This document shows positions 45,701 to 49,489 of a stretch of 64,000 nucleotides of DNA, piece after piece. The notes below the pieces were generated by a model. The model ran no database searches. It had not been told where the DNA came from and worked only from the letters and a program-made list of their open reading frames with translations. The stretch is from positions 13,045,180 to 13,109,179 of the forward strand of contig NC_092367.1 of assembly GCF_030848805.1 (NCBI RefSeq), given 5' to 3'. The translations under genes and the position numbers were made by a program. Positions within the stretch are counted from its first letter, which is position 1. Each line of letters opens with the position of its first letter. The DNA is from Temnothorax longispinosus. Its lineage: Eukaryota; Arthropoda; Insecta; Hymenoptera; Formicidae.

Positions 45701-46782
45701 CAATTTTATAATATAATAATTTTGTTAAAAAGAATTAAAGCTACTACCACCTAAGTTAGAATAGATTTTATTTATTTTTTAATTCAAAATTAATGATACT
45801 ACTACTTAGTTTTTTTTCGAGGTAACAACCACGCGTGTACTTGGCGCCTTTTTTTTACCTTTTTTGAAAAAATTTATAGTTACATGAAGCATTTATTAGA
45901 GTCCCCCTAATCAAAGTCTAACCAACTTGCGAGAGAGAAAGAAATAAGTATAGACCTCTGTGAAGTTGTCCGGCCAATTTTACAGAGGTGTATATTTCTT
46001 TCTCTCTCGCAGAATTTTCCCAGAACTGCAAGTTGACCAGACTCTGATTAAAGAGACTTTAGCATTTGCAAAATCAAAATTACAACACTCCCTTTCGATT
46101 TATTCAATTTATTAAATGTTTAAATTGTCCACCATGGACATTTATTTAGCCGAATTAACAAATTATTCCTAAAATTTGATAACATTCGTGAATCATTGAA
46201 GCGCAAGCGTAGCGTATCCTTGTGCTTCTCCTCACCCCACGTTTGCACTTCAGTGACTCCCGAAATGTTATCAAATGTAAGGAATAAATTTTTAATTCGG
46301 CTAAATAAATGTTTGCAAGTCCATGATGGACAATTTAAACATTTAATAAATTGAATAAATCAGAAAGGAGTGTTGTAATTTTGATTTCGTAAATGCTTCA
46401 TGTATCATATTTTTTTAATAAAAACATCTGATAAAGAAATGTTTCGGACAAAACTAAGCTGTTTTCTTTTATAGAATTCAAAAATATAATTTTTTATAGG
46501 GGTTTTCATTAAAAATTTTAAAATTGATCTCTGTTTCACCCATGCAAAAAGGGTTAAAAGACCAACCTCCATTTCAGATTGAAGGCCCTTCAGATCCATA
46601 CAATTCAAGATCTAAACCTTTAAAATCGATGAAATAGTTTTCGAGATATCGAGCTGTAAAGAGTTATGTGGAATACCCTGTACATAATGTTATATTGACA
46701 CATATGATTACAGGGTCATGACACTACAGCAATGAGTCTGTGCTTCATCTTTGCACTATTAGCTGAGCATAAGGACATTCAG
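6138..46782 (+). CDS. Cytochrome P450 family 4 gene, eight internal exons (partial)
   Basis: CYP4 enzymes are heme monooxygenases of the endoplasmic reticulum that oxidise fatty acids, hormones, hydrocarbons or xenobiotics. Eight exons totalling 866 bases (about 289 codons) join in frame: 6138-6247, 6469-6559, 9718-9903, 38966-39059, 40943-41045, 41232-41337, 41950-42056 and 46714-46782. Every junction has GT-AG borders and matching phase, and no stop occurs. Conserved blocks appear in family order: FILPVVSIRHPDDLE, STKHIQKS, the C-helix block KWHLRRKILTPTFHF, ETAMG, REAVHQMG, the EIDTFMFEGHDTT oxygen-binding I-helix (across exons 7 and 8), and LAEHKDIQ. The N-terminal anchor and the 3' exons with the ExxR pair and the cysteine ligand were not found. 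Introns range from 186 bases to 29 kb and are packed with mobile elements. The visible part looks functional. Whether the whole gene is intact cannot be judged here. Confidence 0.9.
6469..6559 (+). CDS. CYP4 exon b (IILSSTKHIQKS...GLLTSG)
   Basis: The acceptor is AATTTTAG and the donor GTAACA. The exon encodes the STKHIQKSFLYD and WLGTGLLTSGG blocks and follows the previous exon after a 221-base intron. Phase is preserved (30 codons plus one base). Confidence 0.88.
6730..6769 (+). mobile_element. Helitron-like 3' terminus
   Basis: A GC-rich hairpin (CGCGCG, short loop, CGCGCG) is followed after ten bases by CTAG and then T. This is the arrangement at the 3' end of Helitrons, which end in a hairpin plus CTRR and insert between A and T. 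The matching 5' end was not located, so the element length is unknown. Confidence 0.55.
7194..7312. repeat. Hairpin unit 1 of a triplicated palindrome
   Basis: The palindrome is built from AGAATAGTTGATATATGAAA, a centre around ACATATTTATGTG, and the reverse complement. It is flanked by TTGTTAAAGCAG and its complement. Confidence 0.75.
7509..7628. repeat. Hairpin unit 2 of a triplicated palindrome
   Basis: This is the second copy of the same about 115-bp palindrome, with centre ACATATAAATATGT and flanks AACAGAAATAA. Confidence 0.8.
7651..7764. repeat. Hairpin unit 3 of a triplicated palindrome
   Basis: The third copy follows about 20 bases after the second, with centre ACATAAATATGT and the same flanking motif. 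Confidence 0.8.
8476..9651. mobile_element. Foldback element, palindromic over almost its full length
   Basis: The left end has AAAACCCGAAATCCGTCAAA and the right end its complement. Inner blocks (AACTAGAATT repeats, the CGTCCACGACGCGTT block, the GTAGACCTCGC block, and GCGCGTCA blocks) recur in mirror order around a centre near 9115. A GT run interrupts the left arm at 9025-9051. No gene is visible. Part of the arm recurs at 33131-33230, so the family is dispersed. Confidence 0.75.
9025..9051. repeat. (GT)n microsatellite
   Basis: GT dinucleotides in the left arm of the foldback are seen directly; the mirror arm has CA and CG runs at about 9222-9250. Confidence 0.85.
9718..9903 (+). CDS. 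CYP4 exon c (KWHLRRKILTPTFHF...TLNAIC)
   Basis: The acceptor is TTATGTTTCAG and the donor GTATGA. The exon encodes the conserved CYP4 C-helix block WHLRRKILTPTFHF, then FVEILIEEGD and FSEHTLNAIC. The donor opens a 29-kb intron that ends at 38965. Confidence 0.92.
10035..10310. repeat. Tandem TATATG-rich repeat array (CGGAAAAAA end)
   Basis: Two copies of an about 150-bp unit begin with CTTATAATGTCTTATAT-like sequence and contain GAATTTTGGCCTGA. The array begins next to CTCGGAAAAAAAATC. The same unit occurs at about 40170-40340, next to CCCAGGAAAAAAAATC, so it belongs to the CCCGGG-ended family described in the findings. Confidence 0.65.
10489..10739 (-). repeat. 3' LTR of the old Gypsy element
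   Basis: It begins TGTAGGAATTTG and ends CTCCCTACA on the + strand, like the LTRs at 49030 and 54262. Inner blocks such as CAGTTCTGCCAACCTCG are shared. It is followed by the C-rich polypurine-tract complement and GAGTGTTAAC, as in the intact element. Sequence between the shared blocks is diverged, which indicates age. Confidence 0.82.
10965..11773 (-). pseudogene. Gypsy integrase C-terminal half (fragment)
   Basis: The minus strand encodes the integrase core (DRFLRWAEAIPFKD, WISRYGTPRLLT, QGAQFESRLF) and, after a frameshift near 11550, the GIIERWHRVLNAAI block and the C-terminal part with YTGPHKILQRVSERVFNIDI. Integrase joins element cDNA to the chromosome. The fragment ends where the Harbinger transposon is inserted (11777). 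Its order and content match the intact pol at 49490-52618. Confidence 0.85.
12244..13214. mobile_element. MITE with CCCAGCAAACG ends inside the Harbinger
   Basis: CCCAGCAAACGAAAAAAGAT at the left is mirrored by the CTTTTGCGTTTGCTGGGA end at the right. The interior holds four 81-bp tandem repeats and GC-rich filler. No coding capacity is seen. The insertion lies just after the first MADF exon, so it is younger than the host transposon. Confidence 0.72.
12430..12745. repeat. 81-bp tandem repeats (about four copies)
   Basis: The block CCANTGAATGCCAGG recurs at 12430, 12511, 12592 and 12673, exactly 81 bases apart. Each unit also contains GAATTCCATTGAATACCATT. The last copies are more diverged. 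Confidence 0.88.
13760..13890 (+). repeat. 18-bp coding repeats (EESQVV units)
   Basis: Units of GTAGTAGAAGAAAGCCAA and close variants are repeated about seven times in frame with the Harbinger accessory protein. They give a strongly acidic, Gln/Ser-containing stretch. Confidence 0.88.
14324..14859. other. AT-rich spacer between the two Harbinger genes
   Basis: Two partly repeated copies of an about 120-bp segment containing TGCAATGTTCCTCACAAAA and a GTTATGCCAAAGAATATAAA block (14340 and 14470) look like duplicated 3' UTR sequence. Poly(A)-signal-like AATAAA motifs lie in this spacer, as expected between convergent genes. Confidence 0.5.
14860..16319 (-). pseudogene. PIF/Harbinger transposase (DDE nuclease), inactivated
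   Basis: The protein cuts and joins transposon ends. On the minus strand an N-terminal segment (16062-16319) carries RWWVRSVNSEERRHLKGFH. A frameshifted continuation, FRNLYELVRPRLLKR, reaches a canonical intron (GTAAGT donor near 15946, CAG acceptor near 15868). Then come AHGDSMFSKK, YQIVPEVCRIIW, the catalytic GALDGKHIRIQCP (first Asp), GDEAFPLKKYLLRSYP (second Asp) and RARRVIENAFGILVSRWRIL (Glu), the usual DDE spacing. The tail YFVTETGEAQVPWQYQRAFGG ends at 14860. In-frame stops interrupt it at about 15735, 15675 and 15037, so no full protein can be made from this copy. Confidence 0.88.
16442..19179 (-). pseudogene. Gypsy protease-RT-RNase H-integrase N-half (fragment)
   Basis: From right to left on the minus strand: the protease region with RASGQ and a DTGAD-like block (about 18870), the RT with PLVPPSNRDVFHHIITTG, GKTIFSSLDLHKAYNQIPMA and FIYIDDILVASSSPEE (about 17640), RNase H with KIITDHKPLMYAF, and the integrase zinc-binding region with CIKCQQAK. 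The order equals that of the intact pol at 49490-52618. Frameshifts lie near 17480, 17870 and 18010. Foreign sequence without Gypsy homology occupies about 18215-18545. The right end is the junction with the CCCGGG-ended element at 19180. Confidence 0.85.
18215..18545. mobile_element. Insertion of unknown type in the old Gypsy pol
   Basis: Compared with the intact copy (around 52160-52210), about 330 bases of unrelated sequence separate the pre-RT region from the protease tail. It starts with short CGCTC repeats and is AT-rich after that. Terminal repeats and a target duplication were not found, so borders are approximate. Confidence 0.5.
19451..19672 (-). mobile_element. TIR element with a tRNA-like core, reverse copy
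   Basis: The ends AAATTTGTTTCTTAAGATG and TATCTTAAGAAACATAAT are imperfect inverted repeats. On the minus strand the core reads GGCAGTTGGCTCACGATCCA followed by a B-box-like GAGTTCGAATCCC. The same element lies in the opposite direction at 47759-47982 with high similarity over its whole length. The Copia 5' LTR starts five bases after its end. Confidence 0.7.
19678..20014 (+). repeat. Copia 5' LTR
   Basis: It begins TGTTGAGAAATG and ends GAACTTAACA (TG...CA). It is 337 bases long and matches the 3' LTR with four substitutions. Confidence 0.93.
20015..20025 (+). promoter_or_regulatory. Copia primer-binding site, complementary to initiator tRNA-Met
   Basis: TGGTAGCAGAG directly abuts the 5' LTR and is complementary to the 3' end of animal initiator tRNA-Met (known sequence ending CTCTGCTACCA). 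This tRNA would prime minus-strand DNA synthesis. Confidence 0.82.
22505..23542. mobile_element. TIR element inside the left palindrome arm
   Basis: GGTGCGTGTCCACCTGCGAG at the left and its complement at the right, with many CTCTCGAGAG-type subterminal repeats, define an about 1-kb element. TTAA follows its right end, and TTAAT-like sequence precedes it. No transposase is visible. Confidence 0.7.
23590..24625. mobile_element. TIR element inside the right palindrome arm (mirror copy)
   Basis: This is the mirror copy of 22505-23542, essentially identical. It shows that the inner element was present before the arm was duplicated in inverted orientation. Confidence 0.7.
25470..25523. repeat. (TA)n microsatellite
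   Basis: About 27 TA dinucleotides; a shorter run follows at 25579-25606. Confidence 0.9.
26795..28690 (-). mobile_element. Long solo-LTR-like insertion in Copia (AATT duplication)
   Basis: The interval starts TGCAACCC and ends GTCACGTCACA on the + strand, with AATT on both sides (26791-26794 and 28691-28694). Excision restores the Copia integrase reading DIYNFAKEK. Read on the minus strand its start TGTGACGTGACATTTGTCAC and the GTCCGCC...CTCGGCC...GGGGAA block match the start of the unit at 55330. Its end AGCGAGACCGAGGGAAATTG matches the end of the unit at 58693. It is GC-rich, 1.9 kb long, and has no conserved coding domain. A solo LTR of a BEL- or Gypsy-like family is the simplest reading. 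Confidence 0.7.
30917..30924 (+). promoter_or_regulatory. Polypurine tract before the Copia 3' LTR
   Basis: AAGGAGGCG stands immediately before the LTR start, the expected place of the plus-strand primer. Confidence 0.65.
30925..31261 (+). repeat. Copia 3' LTR
   Basis: It is identical to the 5' LTR except for four substitutions and is followed by the AAATC duplication. Confidence 0.93.
31430..31760. repeat. 102-bp tandem repeats of the CCCGGG-ended element
   Basis: The block CCAACGTTNGCAGACCTTGA recurs at about 31442, 31544 and 31646, exactly 102 bases apart. Each unit contains GCCTTTCTAGTCCCTTTCTA and GGCATCCATG. Related TAGGCCCTAT motifs lie on the other side of the nest at 19240-19380. 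Confidence 0.88.
31876..32571 (-). pseudogene. Gypsy gag fragment (old copy)
   Basis: On the minus strand the segment starts with ATG at 32571 and encodes IPRIDHYRVPKLPLFSQVDP, ADTVLAALNVKVLG, YPAPADIYEQVKARI and DETKLRKFL. After a frameshift near 32050 comes LTREHRAILVATGVTD. These match the intact gag at 52590-53558 in order. The C-terminal zinc-binding part lies on the other side of the nested elements. Gag forms the particle that packages element RNA. Confidence 0.85.
32572..33127 (-). other. Leader (5' untranslated) region of the old Gypsy
   Basis: Two partly repeated GACGATGGGACCCAAGGCGC blocks and CACAGGAACCGTTGCG match the leader of the intact copy at 53570-54247. Where the intact element continues into the primer-binding site and LTR, this one switches to unrelated sequence. 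Confidence 0.72.
33131..33322. repeat. Fragment of the foldback family with GC/GT microsatellite
   Basis: AGCATGTACTTTAAGTTGTA and the CGGCGGAAGTGGGTGTGGGA block match 8944-9005. A GCGC/GTGT simple repeat occupies about 33222-33286. Confidence 0.72.
33424..35971 (-). mobile_element. R1/Jockey-group LINE, truncated and internally rearranged
   Basis: On the minus strand the APE-type endonuclease region comes first (NYPCWPGDRGGSVAITW, about 35830; GDFNAKSSMYGFP, about 35640; RRQGQSVVDLTWAT). RT blocks follow: GKALGPDGIPGRAW (about 34780), WKQASLVLLPKAGKP, SAYRPVCLLDEVG and DDQFGFRAGRSTIDAI. The catalytic YADD block was not found, and the part below 34300 does not read as RT, so a deletion or rearrangement is likely. 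A direct repeat GGACAGAATTTTTAYCA of 17 bases (one mismatch) flanks it at 33407-33423 and 35972-35988. A T-run at 33424 marks the poly(A) end. It inserted into the Helitron-like element. Confidence 0.85.
36000..36410. repeat. Three 133-136-bp tandem repeats
   Basis: The block GGGTAGAATTTTC and the following GTATAATTTTTCGTTACCGA recur at about 36004, 36137 and 36273. They belong to the Helitron-like element. Confidence 0.78.
36655..36686 (+). terminator. Helitron-like 3' hairpin and CTAA end
   Basis: CCCGGGCGAAACCCGGG forms a stem-loop and is followed by TAACCAGCTAA and then T. This signal ends rolling-circle transposition in Helitrons. Confidence 0.65.
36687..36724. repeat. (TA)n microsatellite
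   Basis: TA dinucleotides immediately after the Helitron-like end. Confidence 0.9.
36725..37330. other. AT-rich intron sequence, nothing recognised
   Basis: No coding exon, terminal repeat or tandem unit was recognised in this part of the CYP4 intron. Confidence 0.5.
37609..38740 (+). mobile_element. Solo-LTR-like or small LTR element with TATA box and poly(A) signal
   Basis: The unit begins TGTACGGATCC and ends CTCCCGACA (TG...CA), with ACCAT duplicated on both sides (37604-37608 and 38741-38745). A TATA box (CTATATAAGG, 37838-37847) and AATAAA (38655-38660) lie in the order expected for an LTR. A 132-bp hairpin lies near its left end. Between TATA and poly(A) signal there is an open frame without a clear ATG that ends TARQAAKNKALVLDFLKARR and a stop at about 38616. 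I do not recognise the protein. It is either a solo LTR with a long R region or a small non-autonomous LTR element. Confidence 0.62.
37637..37769. repeat. Perfect hairpin with about 57-bp arms
   Basis: GGTTCTGGTACGGGGTGGTG opens the left arm and its complement closes the right arm. The loop is about 11 bases (GCGGCGACCTG). The arms are GC-rich in an AT-rich region. Confidence 0.9.
38966..39059 (+). CDS. CYP4 exon d (ETAMGTSL...HQMGEHFIYR)
   Basis: The acceptor TGCGTTTACAG and donor GTATAA frame the exon. It encodes ETAMGTSLRDLG and REAVHQMGEHFIYR, typical of CYP4 proteins. It ends the 29-kb intron and joins exon c in phase. Confidence 0.9.
39130..39636. other. AT-rich intron sequence with an AGGGGAGACCG end
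   Basis: AGGGGAGACCGAGGCTAGTA near 39135 resembles the start of the insertion at 3075. No other structure was resolved and no exon is seen. Confidence 0.4.
39637..39837. mobile_element. Palindromic MITE with AGGGGAACGGG ends
   Basis: AGGGGAACGGGAGGTAGCCC at the left and the complementary GGGGCTACCCCTTGTTCCCT at the right frame a hairpin with arms of about 85 bases around 39740. The arms contain TTAAGTATACCGCGTATCTA and its complement. Confidence 0.8.
40165..40806. mobile_element. CCCGGG-ended TATATG-rich element
   Basis: CCCAGGAAAAAAAATCTCTT at the left is mirrored by AAGAGGTTTTTTTCCCGGG at the right. The interior consists of TATATG-type repeats shared with 10035-10310 and 37340-38893. An internal CCCGGG boundary lies at about 40655. 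A small hairpin MITE is inserted at 40409-40539. A target duplication was not clear. Confidence 0.68.
40409..40539. mobile_element. Small hairpin MITE (CGGGGAGCACACACTTCTGC ends)
   Basis: CGGGGAGCACACACTTCTGC and its complement bound about 130 bases. Inner blocks GATTGGTC and GACCAATC are also mirrored. It interrupts the TATATG repeats. Confidence 0.78.
40943..41045 (+). CDS. CYP4 exon e (LMRPWLHVNWIF...ILHGFTEQ)
   Basis: The acceptor is TGGTTTAG and the donor GTACGT. It encodes LMRPWLHVNWIFWLTPTGRE and KILKILHGFTEQ, a CYP4-typical segment. Confidence 0.92.
41232..41337 (+). CDS. CYP4 exon f (IIAERKLYHNRT...DDAEPIE)
   Basis: The acceptor is TTTGCACAG and the donor GTACGT. It encodes IIAERKLYHNRTNNQYLK followed by an acidic linker. 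The preceding intron is only 186 bases. Confidence 0.88.
41428..41791. mobile_element. Inverted-repeat-bounded element with hammerhead-like motif
   Basis: ATAAGTAGAAAGGGCTGTAAG at the left is mirrored by CTTACAGCCCTTTCTACTTAT at the right. The interior holds, on the minus strand, CTGAGGATGGCTC...GAGCCGAAAC, which I associate with Penelope-like retroelement tails. No coding region remains. Confidence 0.6.
41521..41549 (-). ncRNA. Hammerhead-ribozyme-like core
   Basis: The minus strand has CTGAGGA (fits CUGANGA), then a GGCTC/GAGCC stem with a six-base loop, then GAAAC. These are the two conserved core strands and stem II of a hammerhead. A convincing stem III and cleavage site were not worked out, so activity is unproven. 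Confidence 0.4.
41950..42056 (+). CDS. CYP4 exon g (RKKRLAILDLLI...EIDTFMFE)
   Basis: The acceptor is CATATTTAG and the donor GTATCT. It encodes RKKRLAILDLLIAASREGLM and REEIDTFMFE, the start of the I-helix. The split oxygen-binding motif continues in exon h. Confidence 0.92.
42177..42618. repeat. 442-bp near-perfect palindrome between TTAA sites
   Basis: GGGTCGACAGGAGTAACACT begins the left arm and its complement ends the right arm. TTAA lies on both sides (42173-42176 and 42619-42622). Arms are about 215 bases, centred near 42397, with only one or two differences seen. TTAA targets are typical of piggyBac, but no piggyBac gene is present. Confidence 0.88.
42661..42830. repeat. Fragment of the foldback arm known from 6979-7150
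   Basis: AGGCTTAATCGACGCGTTTT, the CGCGAAGCGAGATATTAAC block and TTGACGACTNTCAGGTTATG are shared with the arm at 6979-7150. Confidence 0.78.
43035..43975. repeat. Inverted repeat pair, about 245-bp arms with a 446-bp spacer
   Basis: The segment 43035-43281 recurs in reverse complement at 43728-43975 with about 90 percent similarity by eye (for example AATTTTGGTTAATTGTTATA). The spacer contains no recognised gene. Confidence 0.8.
44140..44190. repeat. TA-rich simple repeat
   Basis: Two TA runs surround TGTATAAATA. Confidence 0.8.
44370..44850. repeat. Diverged tandem repeats with AATCGGTAACCCCTT
   Basis: The block AAATCGGTAACCCCTTC recurs near 44373, 44454, 44559 and 44683 with CCAAATTCA following. 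Similar AAATTGGTAACC lies at 44820. Units are uneven in length. This resembles the interior of the Helitron-like element at 36 kb (CGTTACCGATTTTTTTGG), reversed. Confidence 0.5.
44925..45545. repeat. About 600-bp polypyrimidine tract
   Basis: The + strand is strongly biased to C and T (CTTCC, TCTCTC, CTCCTC runs) over about 600 bases. Long frames across it are a by-product of composition. Confidence 0.78.
45883..46400. repeat. Foldback element with a second hairpin nested in its left arm
   Basis: CATGAAGCATTT at 45883 pairs with AAATGCTTCATG at 46390-46402, and AAAATTACAACACTCC with its complement. The centre is near 46230. The left arm is interrupted at about 45893-46074 by a smaller inverted repeat with GCGAGAGAGAAAGAAATA and its complement. 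Confidence 0.78.
46714..46782 (+). CDS. CYP4 exon h (GHDTTAMSLCF...AEHKDIQ)
   Basis: The acceptor TGATTACAG and donor GTATCT frame 23 codons. GHDTTA is the I-helix oxygen-activation motif (AGxDT class) of CYP4 enzymes. No later exon was found in the next 17 kb. Confidence 0.92.
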
Positions 46783-47052
46783 GTATCTGTCAAGTATGAG
46801 TTGCCATTCCTGAACAAAAAATCAATTAATTCCACAAGTTATTTATTAAACATACAAAGTGTGACTAAAATAAGGAGACAAACTTTGGAGGCGAGTTTTC
46901 CAAAACATGAAAAAAGTAGTAATTATGCAGAAATCTTCAGAAGGGCACTTAGAAGGGTGATTGAGATACAGCTCAAACAAATATTTATTAATGGAAAATG
47001 AAAGTAATATCTATTATTATTTAATATTATTTATTTTCAATTTTTAATTACA

Positions 47053-47165
47053 ACAAATGTTCAAATTGTCTCCCATTCAATTCAATACACGAATAGACAC
47101 GTCGGTTCATGGACTGCCACACTCTTTCAAAGATCTCGGAGCGGTTGCAAGTTGCGAATGGTTTC
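47053..47165 (-). pseudogene. Mariner-type transposase C-terminal fragment
   Basis: The minus strand reads NRSEIFERVWQSMNRRVYSC followed by IELNGRQFEHLL. This resembles the C-terminus of insect Tc1/mariner-like transposases that end RxxxCIxxxGxHFEHL. The catalytic part is absent. It lies inside matching inverted repeats. Confidence 0.62.
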
Positions 47166-47758
47166 AATAATAATCTGTGAACATTGCAATGAACATGAAA
47201 TATTCAGAATATTAATAGAATATTTTTTACATATTAGTAGAATATTTTTAAAATAATCTATAAACATTTTAGGGAAAATATTGAAAACATTCTAATTATT
47301 CTAGGAATATTTTGGAACATTATATAAATATTCTGGAAAGCATTAATAAAAACTTTTTAGAAATCCGAGACTCTTGCGAGCTAACGAAGGGGAAGCGTAA
47401 CGAGACCGCGAGAGAGTCCCAGGTAGGAAACGCCGATACTCGAGAAACGGCCCAAGACTGGCACGAGTGTCGGCTTGCCGACGTTTAATGCCCAAGCCTG
47501 GCCCAACTATTACCCGAATTTGGGTAGCCGAGGCTTGGCAAGCAAGTGCCGCCCAATATTGGGCCAAAGCTTAATAACCAATCCTTATTCTTTATCATTA
47601 TTATTAAATTTACAATTTTCTTTTTAAAAAAATGATTAAAAATATATAATTTTATAAAAAAATTTCATAATGAGCCGGCACTGGTTTCTGACATTCACCC
47701 GATATTGAGAAATATTATATTATATATCAAATTTAAATTTTATTACTCTTTTTAAACT
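47166..47758. other. Mariner remnant interior, no gene
   Basis: This is AT-rich sequence with a GC-richer block near 47350-47580 that holds TTGGGCC-type repeats. No domain was recognised. Confidence 0.4.
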
Positions 47759-47982
47759 GAATTTGTTTCTTAAGATGATTTTTGAAAAATTATATATTTG
47801 CGCTGGTTATGACATATGTAGACTATATATAACGCTTACATCAAATTAAGAAGTAGTCTACCATGTAAGGCAGTTGGCTCACGATCCAGAGGTCCCGAGT
47901 TCGAATCCCACCAAGGTAAGTGTGTTTTTAAAATACGAGAAAATATTTATAATCATAGACTGCATCTTAAGAAACAAATTTA
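47759..47982 (+). mobile_element. TIR element with a tRNA-like core, forward copy
   Basis: GAATTTGTTTCTTAAGATG and CATCTTAAGAAACAAATTT are terminal inverted repeats. The core at 47868-47925 has GGCAGTTGGCTCACGATCCA and the B-box-like GAGTTCGAATCCC. Similarity with the reverse copy at 19451-19672 covers the whole element. Confidence 0.72.
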
Positions 47983-49029
47983 GTTAAAAAATAGTAATAA
48001 AATATCGAAATAAATAATTTTTTTTATGTCGGGTGAATATTAAATGTATACAGACATAGTATACACAGTATACAGTTTTAATGTTCCTAAAATAATCTAT
48101 AAATGTTCTATAAATATCCTTTGCATATATAAAAAAATTATGGATTATGCGGAAAAATTTATAAAACATTTGTAGATTATTCGAGAATATTTACAGAAAT
48201 TTCTAAGGACATTCAAAGCGGGACATTACACGTTCTTTGCACATTTATAGATCATTAATAGAAAATTCATGAATATTCTAAAGAATATTTATAGAACATT
48301 CATGGAATATTTCATGCTGTATGGGATATAAATATGTATACTTATATATAATTTTATATAATTTTATATAAGAATCTAGATATAATTATATTAAATTATA
48401 TAAAAGAATATATATTTATATATAATTATACATAATTTTATATGTTTATATATGTTATATATAATTTTTTTCTCCGGGTATCCATTTGTCGGGGTAATTA
48501 TCAATTTAACAATACATTACATAGTATTTGTACAAAAAAATAGTCACAGATCAAATAAAGGTAAGTTAGACAAGGACCGACAAGCAATCGCTCCGATTGT
48601 AAATATTGAATTGCATTTATAAACGTTTTGAGCTGTATCTCAGTAACAGTGGGTTTGCAGATATATGTTGACATAAACTTTTTTCATGTTTTGGTGTGGG
48701 AAGCACGACCCCAAAGTTTGTCCCCTTATTTTAATTACACCCTGTACATCAATATCTAAGTTCTTAAATGTGTTTTTAAATATATACATATAATATATAT
48801 ATCTGTGTGTGTGTGTATATATTGGTATATACTGGCATATGGAAAAATTGTCAAAACGTGTGACCAAATGCCGACCCAAGTAGTAGTATACTAATGCTCC
48901 GCAAGGTTGCGCTTTTATCTCACGGGACTCACACGTACACGGTACACTCACACGTACACACACGTACACGTCCCCAGTCTGCAATCTCTCCTCCCGTGCT
49001 TGCCTCTTCCTCAAGCCTCGGGTATCTTG
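47983..49029. other. AT-rich sequence with TATATA and ACGTACAC repeats
   Basis: A TATATAATTTTATAT-type block at about 48330-48472 ends in CTCCGGG, like the CCCGGG-ended family. A GT run lies near 48805-48820 and ACACGTACAC repeats near 48930-48970. No exon is seen. Confidence 0.45.
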
Positions 49030-49299
49030 TGTAGGAATTTGGTACCGCAGGAGGTCGATTATGCCTCCGGGTGTCGGCCTACTACCGACGTCTTGACGAG
49101 AGGTATCGAGGAATAATTACACACTCGATTACTGCTGATAATATAATACTTTATTGCAGACCACGCAACAGCCACGAGAGTCAGTACAAATCTAACGGTC
49201 GTCGGAACTCAGTTCTGCCAACCTCGTAACTCTCAACTTCTCTTGCGCAGGAGAGGGGGCTGACCAATCAGAAGGGAGACAGATATGCTGCTCCCTACA
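49030..49299 (-). repeat. 3' LTR of the intact Gypsy
   Basis: It starts TGTAGGAATTTGG and ends CTCCCTACA on the + strand and is followed by the C-rich complement of the polypurine tract. Confidence 0.93.
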
Positions 49300-49316
49300 C
49301 ACTCCCCCCCGAGTGT
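49300..49316 (-). promoter_or_regulatory. Polypurine tract of the intact Gypsy
   Basis: On the minus strand a G8 run followed by AGTG precedes the 3' LTR, as needed for plus-strand priming. Confidence 0.75.
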
Positions 49317-49489
49317 TAACGAAATAAATAATAAGTAATATTGCACTAAGCGAATGAGCTTAAGTTTTTGGCCAGGTGCTATTGTACGAGGTTAACAATA
49401 CCTTAACAAAAAATATATTATACGCTTAAACGTAATTTGAGCCGACTTATATCTAATAACATTATATAGAATTCTGGCTTACAATTAAA

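Larger units (their letters stand above)
42116..46680. mobile_element. Mariner-type TIR element spanning most of the exon g-h intron
   Basis: The left end CAGAGTAGCTCACATAACTT with TACAGCTCAATATCTCGAAA is mirrored by the right end around 46620-46680 (CTCGATATCTCG complement, ending ATACCCTG). TA flanks both sides (42114-42115 and 46681-46682). The interior holds at least four other repeats (listed separately). No transposase was recognised. Confidence 0.68.
46855..48744. mobile_element. Mariner-type element remnant, about 130-bp terminal inverted repeats
   Basis: CAAAGTGTGACTAAAATAAG at the left is mirrored by CCTTATTTTAATTACACCCTG at the right. TA lies outside both (46853-46854 and 48745-48746). 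Similarity continues for about 130 bases. It contains a transposase fragment and the second tRNA-like element. The left end lies only 72 bases after CYP4 exon h. Confidence 0.72.

Noticed and set aside
47868..47925. A functional tRNA gene
   Set aside because: Only the B-box-like T-loop is good. The T-stem pairs poorly and no acceptor or D arm could be drawn. It lies inside a repeated TIR element.
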